Source: Dehalococcoidia bacterium (lineage in GTDB: Bacteria > Chloroflexota > Dehalococcoidia > JACPQF01). From it: a stretch of 9,332 bases of DNA. Shown in pieces: positions 1 through 6,806 of the stretch. The notes under the pieces were generated by a model. It saw only the letters and a program-made list of their open reading frames with translations. It did not search any database and was not told where the DNA came from. The position numbers were made by a program, and so were the translations under genes. Position 1 is the first letter of the stretch; every line of letters starts with the position of its first letter. The stretch is taken from NCBI GenBank assembly GCA_030650265.1, contig JAUSEJ010000834.1, forward strand, positions 1-9,332, given 5' to 3'.

Positions 1-2
1 TA

Positions 3-236
3 ACCGACCTGGTTCAAGATCCCCAAGTGATAGCGAACAACTACTTGATAGACTTTGATCACCCCACCCTGGGCAAGGTAAAGGCAGTGGCGCCGCCCGT
101 CTCGCTAAGTGAGACGCCCGGGGGCATTCGGTTGCCAGCGCCGGAATTCGGGCAGCACACGGAGGAGGTGCTCATCGAAGTGTGCGGCTACACATGGGAG
201 GATTTGGAGAAACTCCGTGAGGATGAGGTGATCTAG
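3..236 (+). CDS. Class III (CaiB/BaiF) CoA-transferase, C-terminal end only
   Basis: The gene enters from the left edge; only its last 77 codons are present, read in the frame beginning at base 3 and ending at TAG 234-236. The visible peptide runs DPQVIANNYL, then HPTLGKVKAV, then SETPGG, PAPEFGQHTEEVL and a closing LREDEVI. This series is the familiar C-terminus of family III CoA-transferases (formyl-CoA, carnitine and 2-methylacyl-CoA type): a 'hP.lG.v' strand, a 'petPg..r.paP..GqHt.evL' segment and a final helix ending near 'l...gvi'. Members move CoA between carboxylic acids. The catalytic Asp lies in the N-terminal half, outside the window, so activity and substrate cannot be judged. A GTG at 27 could be mistaken for a start, but family residues continue upstream of it. 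The stop overlaps the Shine-Dalgarno of the next gene, which suggests one transcript. The family call is firm; the substrate is unknown. Confidence 0.88.
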   Translation, partial: TDLVQDPQVIANNYLIDFDHPTLGKVKAVAPPVSLSETPGGIRLPAPEFGQHTEEVLIEVCGYTWEDLEKLREDEVI

Positions 237-242
237 GAGAAT

Positions 243-527
243 ATGTTTGCAGGCTACCATTCGAAAGCGGTCCTGAGAAACCTGCGCGTTCCCAGACGGT
301 GTGAGTCGATCGAGAAGGTTTCCCAGGCCGACGGCCCTTTGGAGCCGAAGCGGCTTGCGCAGGAGGCTGCCCAATTGGCCAAGAACGAGTGCAGCGCCGT
401 AGCGGCAGTGGACACAGACACGGTCTACTTCTTTGGCCCGAAGGTCGGGGAATTGACGCCAATCAACGGCCTGATGGGTCTGGGGCCGTTTTTGAAATAT
501 GACTCATGCAAAGTAAAGGGGAGTTAG
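243..527 (+). CDS. Small unrecognised protein (94 aa) upstream of the selenoprotein
   Basis: I do not recognise this 94-residue product. It starts at ATG 243 behind AGGAG at 235-239, a rather short spacing of three bases, and ends at TAG 525-527, two bases before the GTG of the selenoprotein gene. The N-terminal third is basic (VLRNLRVPRR). The middle is a probable amphipathic helix rich in Ala, Lys and Glu (residues about 35-48). The C-terminal part has the strand-like stretch CSAVAAVDTDTVYFFGP followed by a Gly-rich NGLMGLGPFL and then YDSC. Cysteines lie at 20, 50 and 89. There is no signal peptide or membrane segment. Tight packing between two genes and a lack of better reading frames support it being real. 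It may act with the downstream selenoprotein, or it may be a remnant of a longer protein; no function is assigned. Confidence 0.6.
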   Translation: MFAGYHSKAVLRNLRVPRRCESIEKVSQADGPLEPKRLAQEAAQLAKNECSAVAAVDTDTVYFFGPKVGELTPINGLMGLGPFLKYDSCKVKGS

Positions 528-529
528 TC

Positions 530-2287
530 GTGAAAAACGATTCAACGTATGCTGCCCGCGAGCCCGTTTACGAGGTTGTTTGGCCCCTTGGGAGGTCTGC
601 CGCCGGTCCGCCGATGCGACTCAGCCCTCCCATCCTGGATTTAAGCGGCAAGACCATTGGTGAGCTGTGGAGCCATCGCGGCGACAGCGACGCATTCTTC
701 CCTATCATTCGCGAAAGTCTGCGGCAGCGTTTTCCTGATATCAAGTTTGTTCACTACGATACCTTTGGCGACACACACGGCGCCAATGAAGCCGAGGTGA
801 TTGCCGGTCTGCCGGGGCTGCTGCGCCAATATGCCGTCGATGCCGTCATCAGCGGCGTCGGTGTTTGAGGAAGCTGTACGCCCGCCGTGTTGCGGGCCAG
901 CGTCGCAGCGGAGAAAGTCGGCGTTCGCAGTGTCTCTCTTATAATGAGCGCCTTTATGGCTCAGGCGAGGCCTGTCGCAGGCTCTCTGGGAGTGGGAAAC
1001 CTCCCGCTCGCCGAATACAAAGGAGTGCATGGTCTCGACAGCGCAGAGGAGTTTCGCGACAAGGTTGCAACACAGGTCGTGAATCAAATCGTCGAGGGGC
1101 TAGCCTCTTATGTGGAAGTAGCCGCCCCTGCAAAAGATCCGGGGCCGCGAGACATCGTCTTCAGAGGAAGCCTGACCGAGGTGCAAGGGCACTTCCACTA
1201 CAACACCTGGACGGATGGTCTGCCGGTCATACCACCAACAATCGAGAAGGTCGAGGAGTTTCTCCGATTTACCGATCGATTTCCGGACGAGGTGATCGGA
1301 ACGCTACTTCCAGCGAGATGTGAGGCGACGGTCTGGAACGTGGCGGTGAACGGCGTGATGGCGGGTTGCCGGCCCGAATACATGCCGGTTCTTCTGGCAA
1401 TCGTGGAGGCCATGGCGGAGCCGGAGTGGCGGATCGAGGACGCCGGCAGCACACCGGCCTGGGAGCCGCTAGTCATCGTCAACGGGCCCATCGTCAAGGA
1501 GTTAGACTTCAACTACGAATCAGGAACAATGCGGGTTGGCCGGCAATCGAACACTAGCATTGGCAGATTCGCCCGGCTTTACATGCGGAATGTTGCGGGG
1601 TTGCGGGCCGGGCGAGACGAAACTATGGAAAAGGGGGTGATTGGCACAACTTTTAGCGTAGTGCTGGCAGAGAACGAGGACGCCGTGGGAGAGATAGGCT
1701 GGAAACCCTTGAGCGTGGAGCAGGGCTTCGCAGCCGGGCAAAGTGTGGTCAGCGTGCAAAGCGTGCTTTTCAACTCGCTGATTCTCCTCGACACCCGCAT
1801 GGACGGAGCGGCTGAACTCGTACGAAGAATCGCCAGGGCCTGGGGCCAGGGCGATATCGCTTATTGGAGCCCGGCGGGAATGTATTATGACAAATGGTTT
1901 CCGCTGCTAGTGGTCACACCCGCCGTGGCCAAGATCTTCGCGCGCGATGGCTGGACCAAAGACGATATCAAACAGTACCTATACGAAAACTGCAAGACGA
2001 CCGCCCGGGAAGCGGAGGATGGGCCGGGAATCAGAGGAACCGGATACTCCCTCTGCCAACTCGTCGAGGAAGGCAAGCTGCCCAGGGAATACTGCGCCTC
2101 AGCGGACCCGGAACGGCTGGTGCCGGTGTTCCGACGTCCGGAAACGATAGCGGTCGTGGTGTCGGGCGACCCTGGGGTGGGGCGAGCACGGGGTTACACC
2201 AACAACCACGAGCAAGGTGCGCGGGTGAGCAAGATAGTCAAGCTACCAGTCAGATGGAAGGAACTGCTCGACGAAGACCGGCGATAG
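530..2287 (+). CDS. UGSC-family selenoprotein (Sec113, encoded by in-frame TGA)
   Basis: This is a single 585-residue reading frame interrupted only by TGA 866-868. The GTG start at 530 sits six bases after AAGGGGAG (516-523); ATG 506 in the same frame overlaps the previous gene and lacks such a site. Residues 1-112 contain PPILDLSGKTIGELW (33-47), FPIIRESLRQRFPDIKFV and DAVISGVGV. Reading through TGA as selenocysteine gives V-U113-G-S-C116-T-P-A-V-L-R-A-S-V-A-A-E-K, the diagnostic core of the UGSC (seleno)protein family known from metagenomic selenoproteome surveys. Residues about 210-585 form a second conserved region (WTDGLPVIPPT near 227-237; AVNGVMAGC ending at Cys280) that I cannot name. 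No signal peptide is visible. A Sec/Cys pair two residues apart suggests thiol or selenol redox chemistry, but the reaction is not established. Automatic callers would report two fragments (506-868 and 887-2287) or a pseudogene. Flanking conservation, the motif and the SECIS-like hairpin favour recoding. Confidence 0.9.
866..868 (+). other. Selenocysteine codon (TGA recoded as Sec113)
   Basis: The TGA lies in the reading frame shared by the upstream half (from 530) and the downstream half (to 2287) and is followed directly by GGA AGC TGT, that is Gly-Ser-Cys. It falls exactly on the U of the family's UGSC motif. Genome-wide reassignment of TGA is unlikely: no other gene in the window needs a read-through TGA, and the CoxG-like gene ends at TGA 7305-7307. 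Confidence 0.9.
870..904 (+). promoter_or_regulatory. Bacterial SECIS-like hairpin downstream of the Sec codon
   Basis: Immediately after TGA 866-868 the sequence can fold into a two-part stem. Bases 873-876 (GCTG) pair with 898-901 (CAGC). Bases 877-879 (TAC) are left as a 5'-side bulge. Bases 880-885 (GCCCGC) pair perfectly with 892-897 (GCGGGC), closing a six-base loop CGTGTT at 886-891. A short outer extension (870-871 with 903-904) is possible. Bacterial SECIS elements lie inside the coding region, just 3' of UGA, with an upper stem, often a 5' bulge, and a small loop carrying a G (often GU) for SelB. Here the first loop G is 19 bases after the UGA. The fold is read by eye; no energy was computed. 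Confidence 0.75.
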
Positions 2288-2343
2288 CGGGTTGATTCCT
2301 CTCCTTCATGGCATGCGTCCAGGCGTAGCCCGGATACGATTTA
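2288..2343 (+). other. Longest intergenic gap (56 bp), no confident signal
   Basis: This is the only gap above about 25 bases in the window. I see no run-of-T terminator hairpin. A TACGAT at 2335-2340 could pass for a -10 box, but no -35-like hexamer lies at the right distance (TTGATT at 2292 is far too distant). A change of transcription unit here cannot be excluded, because the preceding and following genes differ in type. Confidence 0.3.
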
Positions 2344-3993
2344 GTGATTGTGGTGAGGAGATTGCAATTGGGAAGGCATTCCAGACCAGGTGTGTTAGTA
2401 ATGGCGGTCCTTACTGTTGGCGCCATGGCACTTGCCTCGGGCACGACATCTTCGTCTCCAGGCGGGACAGCGATTTCGGCGACTACCAAACCTTTCGGCA
2501 ACCTGAATATCGCTGCGGTCTGGCAATCCGGCAGCATCGATCCCGCTGTCAACGGTACCACAGTGACATTTCAGGCCTTGGGCGCTGCGGTCTTTGACAC
2601 TCTGGTGGATTTGGACGCCAATGGGCAGGTAAGGCCGGCATTGGCGGAGCGATGGGAGATATCCACTGACGGCAAGACCCACACCTTCTATATCAGGAAG
2701 GGCGTGAAATTTCACGACGGCAGTGGCCTTACCGGTGCCGATGTCAAGTTCAGCATGGAGCGAATCCTGGCGCCCGAAAGCACTAACGCCGATTCAACCA
2801 TTTGGCGCGGTGCGATAGCCAGCATAGAGATGAAGGACGACTATACCGTGGTTCTTCATTTGAAGGACCCGCTGTTCGAACTGTTGAAGGGAATCAGCGA
2901 TTATGGCGGCAGCCAGGCTGTACTGCCCAAGGCGTATATTGAGAAGAACGGCGTAGACTACTTCCGTAAGAACCCGATAGGCAGCGGCCCATGGAAGATC
3001 ACGAAGCTCAACTACGGGAGCAGGGTGGAATACGAGGCCTTTGAGAATAACTGGCGAGCCAAACCCAAATATCAGAACATCACTCTCATACATGTAAAAG
3101 AGGAGGCAACCAAGATTGCCATGCTCAAGACCGGCGAGCTGGACATAGCCCAGGTCGCCCCGGATTCAGTGGCTGGACTCAAGGCGGCTGGCCTGCGCGT
3201 GTTGGGCGTCGACGGGGGATCACAGTACACCCAAGTATTCTTCTATGACTTGAACAACCCCTCGAAGTACCCGACCGGTGAAGTTCGGGTGCGGCATGCC
3301 ATGCTAATAGCGACAGACCGGCAGGAGATGGCAAACACGATACTCGGCGGCTATGGCGAGCCAACTCGACTGTGGTTCGTGCCTAACCGCGCTTTCGCTA
3401 ACGATCCCAGCGTGATACCGGTGGAACCATTCAACCCCGATGGAGCGAAGAAACTGCTTGCGGATGCAGGATATTCCAACGGTTTCGACAATACGATGTA
3501 TGACACCGCCACGGGCGGATCGGGGCAGGGAAGCCTTGCTTCCACAATTAACACGGCGATAGTAGGCTATTGGCAAAAGATAGGCATCAAGACTAAAATG
3601 ATACCGATGGAGTTCACGGCCTTCAGCGCGCTATACAGGCCCGTCATGAAGCCCGAAGTCATGGGTACTAGCTTTGGCACGATTAGCGGCGGCGGTCAGT
3701 TGGGATTTGAGAAATTAGTGACGGTATACCATGGGACCAAAGGTACTCTGAAGAACATGACGATCCCGAGAGTGGACGAATTGATCGATAAGATTCCGAT
3801 CACAACTGACCCCGCTCAGAAGAAGCAAATGCAGCTCGAGGCAGCCACGTTGATTAGAAATAACTACACCTGCCTGCCGATCTTGGACATTAGGTCCCTG
3901 TTGGCCATCGGATCAAAGGTTGGCGACATAACAATCTCTAGGGGACTCTTGTTCTTCGAAAACAACTACGATCTTATAACCCACTCGAAATAA
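2344..3993 (+). CDS. ABC transporter solute-binding protein, peptide/nickel-type (SBP_bac_5)
   Basis: The 549-residue product is a secreted substrate-binding component of an ABC importer, cluster C (oligopeptide, dipeptide, nickel and related ligands). Basic residues are followed by a hydrophobic segment (about 17-31) ending in ALA-S, a good signal peptidase I site; the expected lipobox Cys is absent (LASG). Family hallmarks are PALAERWEIS and TFYIRKGVKFHDG (about 98-125), GADVKFSMERIL (131-142), and NPIGSGPWKI (210-219). The length is normal for mature SBP_bac_5 proteins of 500-550 residues. The start is uncertain: GTG 2344 opens the frame, but TTG 2368 lies seven bases after AGGAG (2356-2360) and still leaves a usable signal peptide. 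No permease or ATPase gene is adjacent, so its partners lie outside the window or elsewhere. The ligand cannot be inferred; the enzymes downstream suggest an organic acid or a sugar-acid-like compound, as a guess. Confidence 0.9.
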   Translation: MIVVRRLQLGRHSRPGVLVMAVLTVGAMALASGTTSSSPGGTAISATTKPFGNLNIAAVWQSGSIDPAVNGTTVTFQALGAAVFDTLVDLDANGQVRPALAERWEISTDGKTHTFYIRKGVKFHDGSGLTGADVKFSMERILAPESTNADSTIWRGAIASIEMKDDYTVVLHLKDPLFELLKGISDYGGSQAVLPKAYIEKNGVDYFRKNPIGSGPWKITKLNYGSRVEYEAFENNWRAKPKYQNITLIHVKEEATKIAMLKTGELDIAQVAPDSVAGLKAAGLRVLGVDGGSQYTQVFFYDLNNPSKYPTGEVRVRHAMLIATDRQEMANTILGGYGEPTRLWFVPNRAFANDPSVIPVEPFNPDGAKKLLADAGYSNGFDNTMYDTATGGSGQGSLASTINTAIVGYWQKIGIKTKMIPMEFTAFSALYRPVMKPEVMGTSFGTISGGGQLGFEKLVTVYHGTKGTLKNMTIPRVDELIDKIPITTDPAQKKQMQLEAATLIRNNYTCLPILDIRSLLAIGSKVGDITISRGLLFFENNYDLITHSK

Positions 3994-3995
3994 GT

Positions 3996-4002
3996 GGGGG
4001 AG
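3996..4002 (+). promoter_or_regulatory. Ribosome binding site fixing a TTG start
   Basis: GGGGGAG lies five bases before TTG 4008, just after the TAA of the solute-binding-protein gene. It supports the TTG as the start of the enolase-superfamily gene; the protein's first beta strand (KITNVKVHIL) begins directly after it, as is normal in the family. Confidence 0.7.
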
Positions 4003-4007
4003 AAGCC

Positions 4008-5102
4008 TTGAAGATTACCAACGTTAAGGTTCATATCCTGAAGCCGGCGGGACCTTTTATTCGCCTGCGGGAGAATAAGCCTCCCCAACAATGGCAGTTC
4101 AACGTCGTGCAGGTGATCACGGATGAGGGCATCGACGGCGCCGTGTTCGCCTGGTACGGACGGGCCAGGATACTAGCTGAGGCGGTCATGGAGCGAAAGC
4201 CTTTGCTCATCGGCATGGACCCTCTGGATCGCGAGCTACTGGCGGAGGCGATGAATCTCCACTTTGGTTTCCCCCATGCCGGCAGCTATCTCGACATGTG
4301 TCTCTGGGATATCGCCGGCAAGGCGGCGGGGGTGCCTGTCTATAAGCTTCTCGGCGCCTATCGGCATAAGATAAGGGCCTTTGCCGCCACCCATTGGTAC
4401 CCGACCATACAGCATTTCGTCGATCTCGTTCTACGGGCTAAAGAGAAGGGCTATACGGCCTGCAAACTGGGTTCCTTTGCCGACGTTGACAAAGATATCG
4501 CCCTCTGTCGGGCAGTACGGAAGGCCGCCGGCGATAGCTTTGACCTCATGCTGGACCCATTCAACCGCTACGACCGGCAGCAGGCGTTGAAACTGGGCCG
4601 GGTACTCGAAGAGCTCAACTTCCTCTGGTTCGAAGCGCCCATTCCCGACGACGACATCGAGGGGTATGTCGATCTGACGCGATCGCTGGATATGCAAATC
4701 GCCGGCACGGAGGGGATTCTTGGCGGACTCAGGGCCTATACTCCGTACGTTGCCCGGGGCGCCGTCGATCCTTCTCGTGAAGGACGGACTGTGGGGGATG
4801 TAATGGGCGGCATCACCACAATGAAGAAGGTAACTACCCTTTGTGAAGCTTTCGGCCTGAAAGTGGCGCCCCACAGCTTCGGTCCAACAACCGTGCAGGC
4901 GGCACATCTCCACGTGATGCTGTCCGCCAAGAACTGCGACATGGTCGAAGTGCCGTTCCCCGAAGAACCCTTCGACATAGGGATGAATGATCTCATCCGC
5001 CCCGACAAAGACGGCTTTGTGCATGCTCCGACGAAGCCTGGATTGGGCTATGAGATCGACTGGGATACTGTTCGGGAGCTAACAACCGAAATCGTAGAGT
5101 AG
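4008..5102 (+). CDS. Enolase-superfamily enzyme (mandelate racemase/muconate lactonizing type)
   Basis: The 364-residue protein has the two-domain layout of the family: an N-terminal capping domain (1 to about 115; SYLDMCLWDIAGKAAGVPVYKLLG at 93-116 is characteristic) and a (beta/alpha)7-beta barrel. Members use Mg2+ to stabilise an enolate after abstracting the alpha proton of a carboxylate. Likely metal ligands are D183 (LMLDPF), E209 (WFEAPIPDDD) and E235 (AGTEG). K153 (ACKLGS) is the only Lys at the end of strand 2, where mandelate racemase has K-x-K. An Asp/His pair is offered by D264 (GDVMGG) and H289 (APHSFGP), with E314 (MVEVPF) near the end of the barrel. This set suits an acid-sugar or hydroxy-acid dehydratase or epimerase better than a cycloisomerase, but the substrate is not determined. 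It sits 14 bases after the binding-protein gene and 12 before the ThDP enzyme, consistent with a catabolic cassette. Confidence 0.9.
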   Translation: MKITNVKVHILKPAGPFIRLRENKPPQQWQFNVVQVITDEGIDGAVFAWYGRARILAEAVMERKPLLIGMDPLDRELLAEAMNLHFGFPHAGSYLDMCLWDIAGKAAGVPVYKLLGAYRHKIRAFAATHWYPTIQHFVDLVLRAKEKGYTACKLGSFADVDKDIALCRAVRKAAGDSFDLMLDPFNRYDRQQALKLGRVLEELNFLWFEAPIPDDDIEGYVDLTRSLDMQIAGTEGILGGLRAYTPYVARGAVDPSREGRTVGDVMGGITTMKKVTTLCEAFGLKVAPHSFGPTTVQAAHLHVMLSAKNCDMVEVPFPEEPFDIGMNDLIRPDKDGFVHAPTKPGLGYEIDWDTVRELTTEIVE

Positions 5103-5114
5103 GAGGCCGAAACA

Positions 5115-6794
5115 ATGAAGGGATTTGAGGCCCTGGCAGATGCGGTGGTTCAAGAGGGCATTGATACGGTGTTTGTGGTGCTCTCGGAAGATAGTCTATT
5201 GTTCACGGTCGATTTGACGCAGAATAGGGGAGTCAGACTGATCTCCTGCCGCAACGAGCGAGGAGCGGCGGCGATGGCCGACGGCTATTATCGCGCCACG
5301 GGGAAACTTGGCGTATGTATCGTTTCCGCCGGCCCTGGTCTTACCAACGCTACATCGTCCCTGACGACGGCGAATAGGAACAAGTCGGGAGTCCTGTGCA
5401 TCACGACTACACCGGCGCCTACAACCGAGCGTTACTTTCCCAAAACCAGCGACCAGCGGTCTATCGCCGAGGGAACGGCCGGGAAGTATCTCCGGGTCCG
5501 CCAACAGCAGACTCTGGCTGAAGACATCCAACTGGCCTTCCGTCATGTTCGCTCTGGCGCCGGACCGGCAGTTCTCTCGGTGCCACTGGATGTCATGGAT
5601 GCACAACTCGATATGGTTTGGGAGTACTCGACCTCGGCGGCGAGATTGCCGGGTTCGCATACCGTTCACCCCGATCCCTACCTGGTAAACATGGCAGTAG
5701 ACATGCTGGCTGTGGCGAAGAAACCCGTCATTCTGGCCGGGCGCGGCGCCATGGACGCAAAAGCAGATGGGGAGATCAAGATATTAGCCGAGCGGACGGG
5801 GGCGCTTCTGGCAACGACTCTAAAAGCCAAGAGATACATGAGCGACCATCCTTACATGGTGGGAATCTCCGGGACCATAGGCGAAGATGTGGCGCGCACT
5901 CTTCTGCCCGAGTCGGATTGCGTGCTTGCCGTCGGCGCTCGCCTTGGTGTCTATACTACCCAGTTCGGCTTCATGTTCCCCGGAGCAAAGATTATCCAGA
6001 TTGACAAGGACGCGGGGCGGATCGGCGACATCACACAAGTAGATCTCGGGATAGTCGGCGATGCCCGGGCAACTGTGGCGGCAATCAATGCCTGTATGGA
6101 GGAGCGACAAATAGCCGGGAGGCAAGGGTTCTGGACCCCAGAGGTGAAATCAGCCATCGCAGCCTCGCGGGTGAAATCAGAGATCGAGTACGTCATGGCG
6201 CCTGACACCATCGATCCGAGGCAGTTGATTGCCGAAATGGACCGTCTTCTGCCCGAAGACCGGGTCGTGTTCCTCGATGGCGGCCACTCGATGTTCTTTG
6301 TTCAGACCGGCTTCCCTAGCCCCGTAATAACCACCGGCGATTTTGCCTGCGTCGGCATGGGCCTCTTTCAGGGCCTGGGGGCAGCCGTGGGACGGCCCGA
6401 TAGCCACGTGGTGGTCTTCGCGGGCGACGGCGCTCTGATGATGTCACTCGAAGAGTTGGATACCGCCGCTCGCTATAAGATACCGATCACCATCGTCATC
6501 ATGAACGACGACTCCTATAGCGCGGAGGTCCGTTTCCTTGAGGCGCGCGGTTATCCTACCGGGATTGCCTTCTTCTCTCCTCTGGACTTCGTGGCGGTTG
6601 CCAAGAGCCTGGGGGTTCCGGGCTTCACAGTTCGGAACGCGAACGACCTCAAAGCAGCGGCGGCCGCTATCGGCAAGGGTGATGGGCCAGTGCTGATAGA
6701 TGCGAAAACCAACGTCAACGTCGTCCATGAGACCTGGCAGAACAGAACGAGTTTCGCCACAGCCGACGGGAAGAAGCCGGTCTCAGTGCATTAA
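5115..6794 (+). CDS. ThDP-dependent enzyme, acetolactate synthase/benzoylformate decarboxylase type
   Basis: The 559-residue product has all three domains of the family. The N-terminal PYR domain (1 to about 170) carries the activating glutamate E48 in CRNERGAAAMADGY and the loop VSAGPGLTNATSSL (70-83). The central domain (about 190-325) has KKPVILAGRGA and ends near IIQIDKDAGRIG. The C-terminal PP domain carries the ThDP/Mg2+ motif, from GDG at 437-439 to N464-D465 in VIMNDDSYSAE. Such enzymes decarboxylate or ligate 2-oxo acids through a thiamin carbanion; the family includes acetolactate synthase, benzoylformate and sulfopyruvate decarboxylases, and oxalyl-CoA and 2-hydroxyacyl-CoA lyases. 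I see no residue pattern that picks one; a biosynthetic acetolactate synthase is less likely because no small subunit or branched-chain genes are nearby. ATG 5115 follows AGGAGG (5101-5106), which overlaps the preceding stop, implying coupled translation. A 2-oxo acid made by the preceding dehydratase would be a natural substrate (inference). Confidence 0.9.
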   Translation: MKGFEALADAVVQEGIDTVFVVLSEDSLLFTVDLTQNRGVRLISCRNERGAAAMADGYYRATGKLGVCIVSAGPGLTNATSSLTTANRNKSGVLCITTTPAPTTERYFPKTSDQRSIAEGTAGKYLRVRQQQTLAEDIQLAFRHVRSGAGPAVLSVPLDVMDAQLDMVWEYSTSAARLPGSHTVHPDPYLVNMAVDMLAVAKKPVILAGRGAMDAKADGEIKILAERTGALLATTLKAKRYMSDHPYMVGISGTIGEDVARTLLPESDCVLAVGARLGVYTTQFGFMFPGAKIIQIDKDAGRIGDITQVDLGIVGDARATVAAINACMEERQIAGRQGFWTPEVKSAIAASRVKSEIEYVMAPDTIDPRQLIAEMDRLLPEDRVVFLDGGHSMFFVQTGFPSPVITTGDFACVGMGLFQGLGAAVGRPDSHVVVFAGDGALMMSLEELDTAARYKIPITIVIMNDDSYSAEVRFLEARGYPTGIAFFSPLDFVAVAKSLGVPGFTVRNANDLKAAAAAIGKGDGPVLIDAKTNVNVVHETWQNRTSFATADGKKPVSVH

Positions 6795-6806
6795 GGGGAG
6801 CGGTGC

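Noticed and set aside
641..1087. Antisense 148-residue ORF spanning the TGA of the selenoprotein
   Set aside because: An intact reverse frame across the TGA could suggest that the forward gene is false, but the reverse product has no family features and the forward strand has the full UGSC motif.
865..1323. 152-residue + strand ORF in another frame across the selenoprotein
   Set aside because: Its composition is very rich in Arg, Gly and Ser, as expected from an off-frame reading of GC-rich coding DNA, and it overlaps a frame with clear family motifs.
887..2287. Independent gene starting at GTG 887
   Set aside because: It begins inside the SECIS-like loop, has no Shine-Dalgarno, and starts within a family motif that continues upstream through the TGA in the same frame.
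2292..2340. Promoter (TTGATT / TACGAT)
   Set aside because: The spacing is about 37 bases, far from the usual 16-18, and no other -35-like hexamer fits.
4431..5024. 197-residue antisense ORF
   Set aside because: It is entirely opposite the catalytic barrel of the enolase-superfamily gene and shows no recognisable domain.
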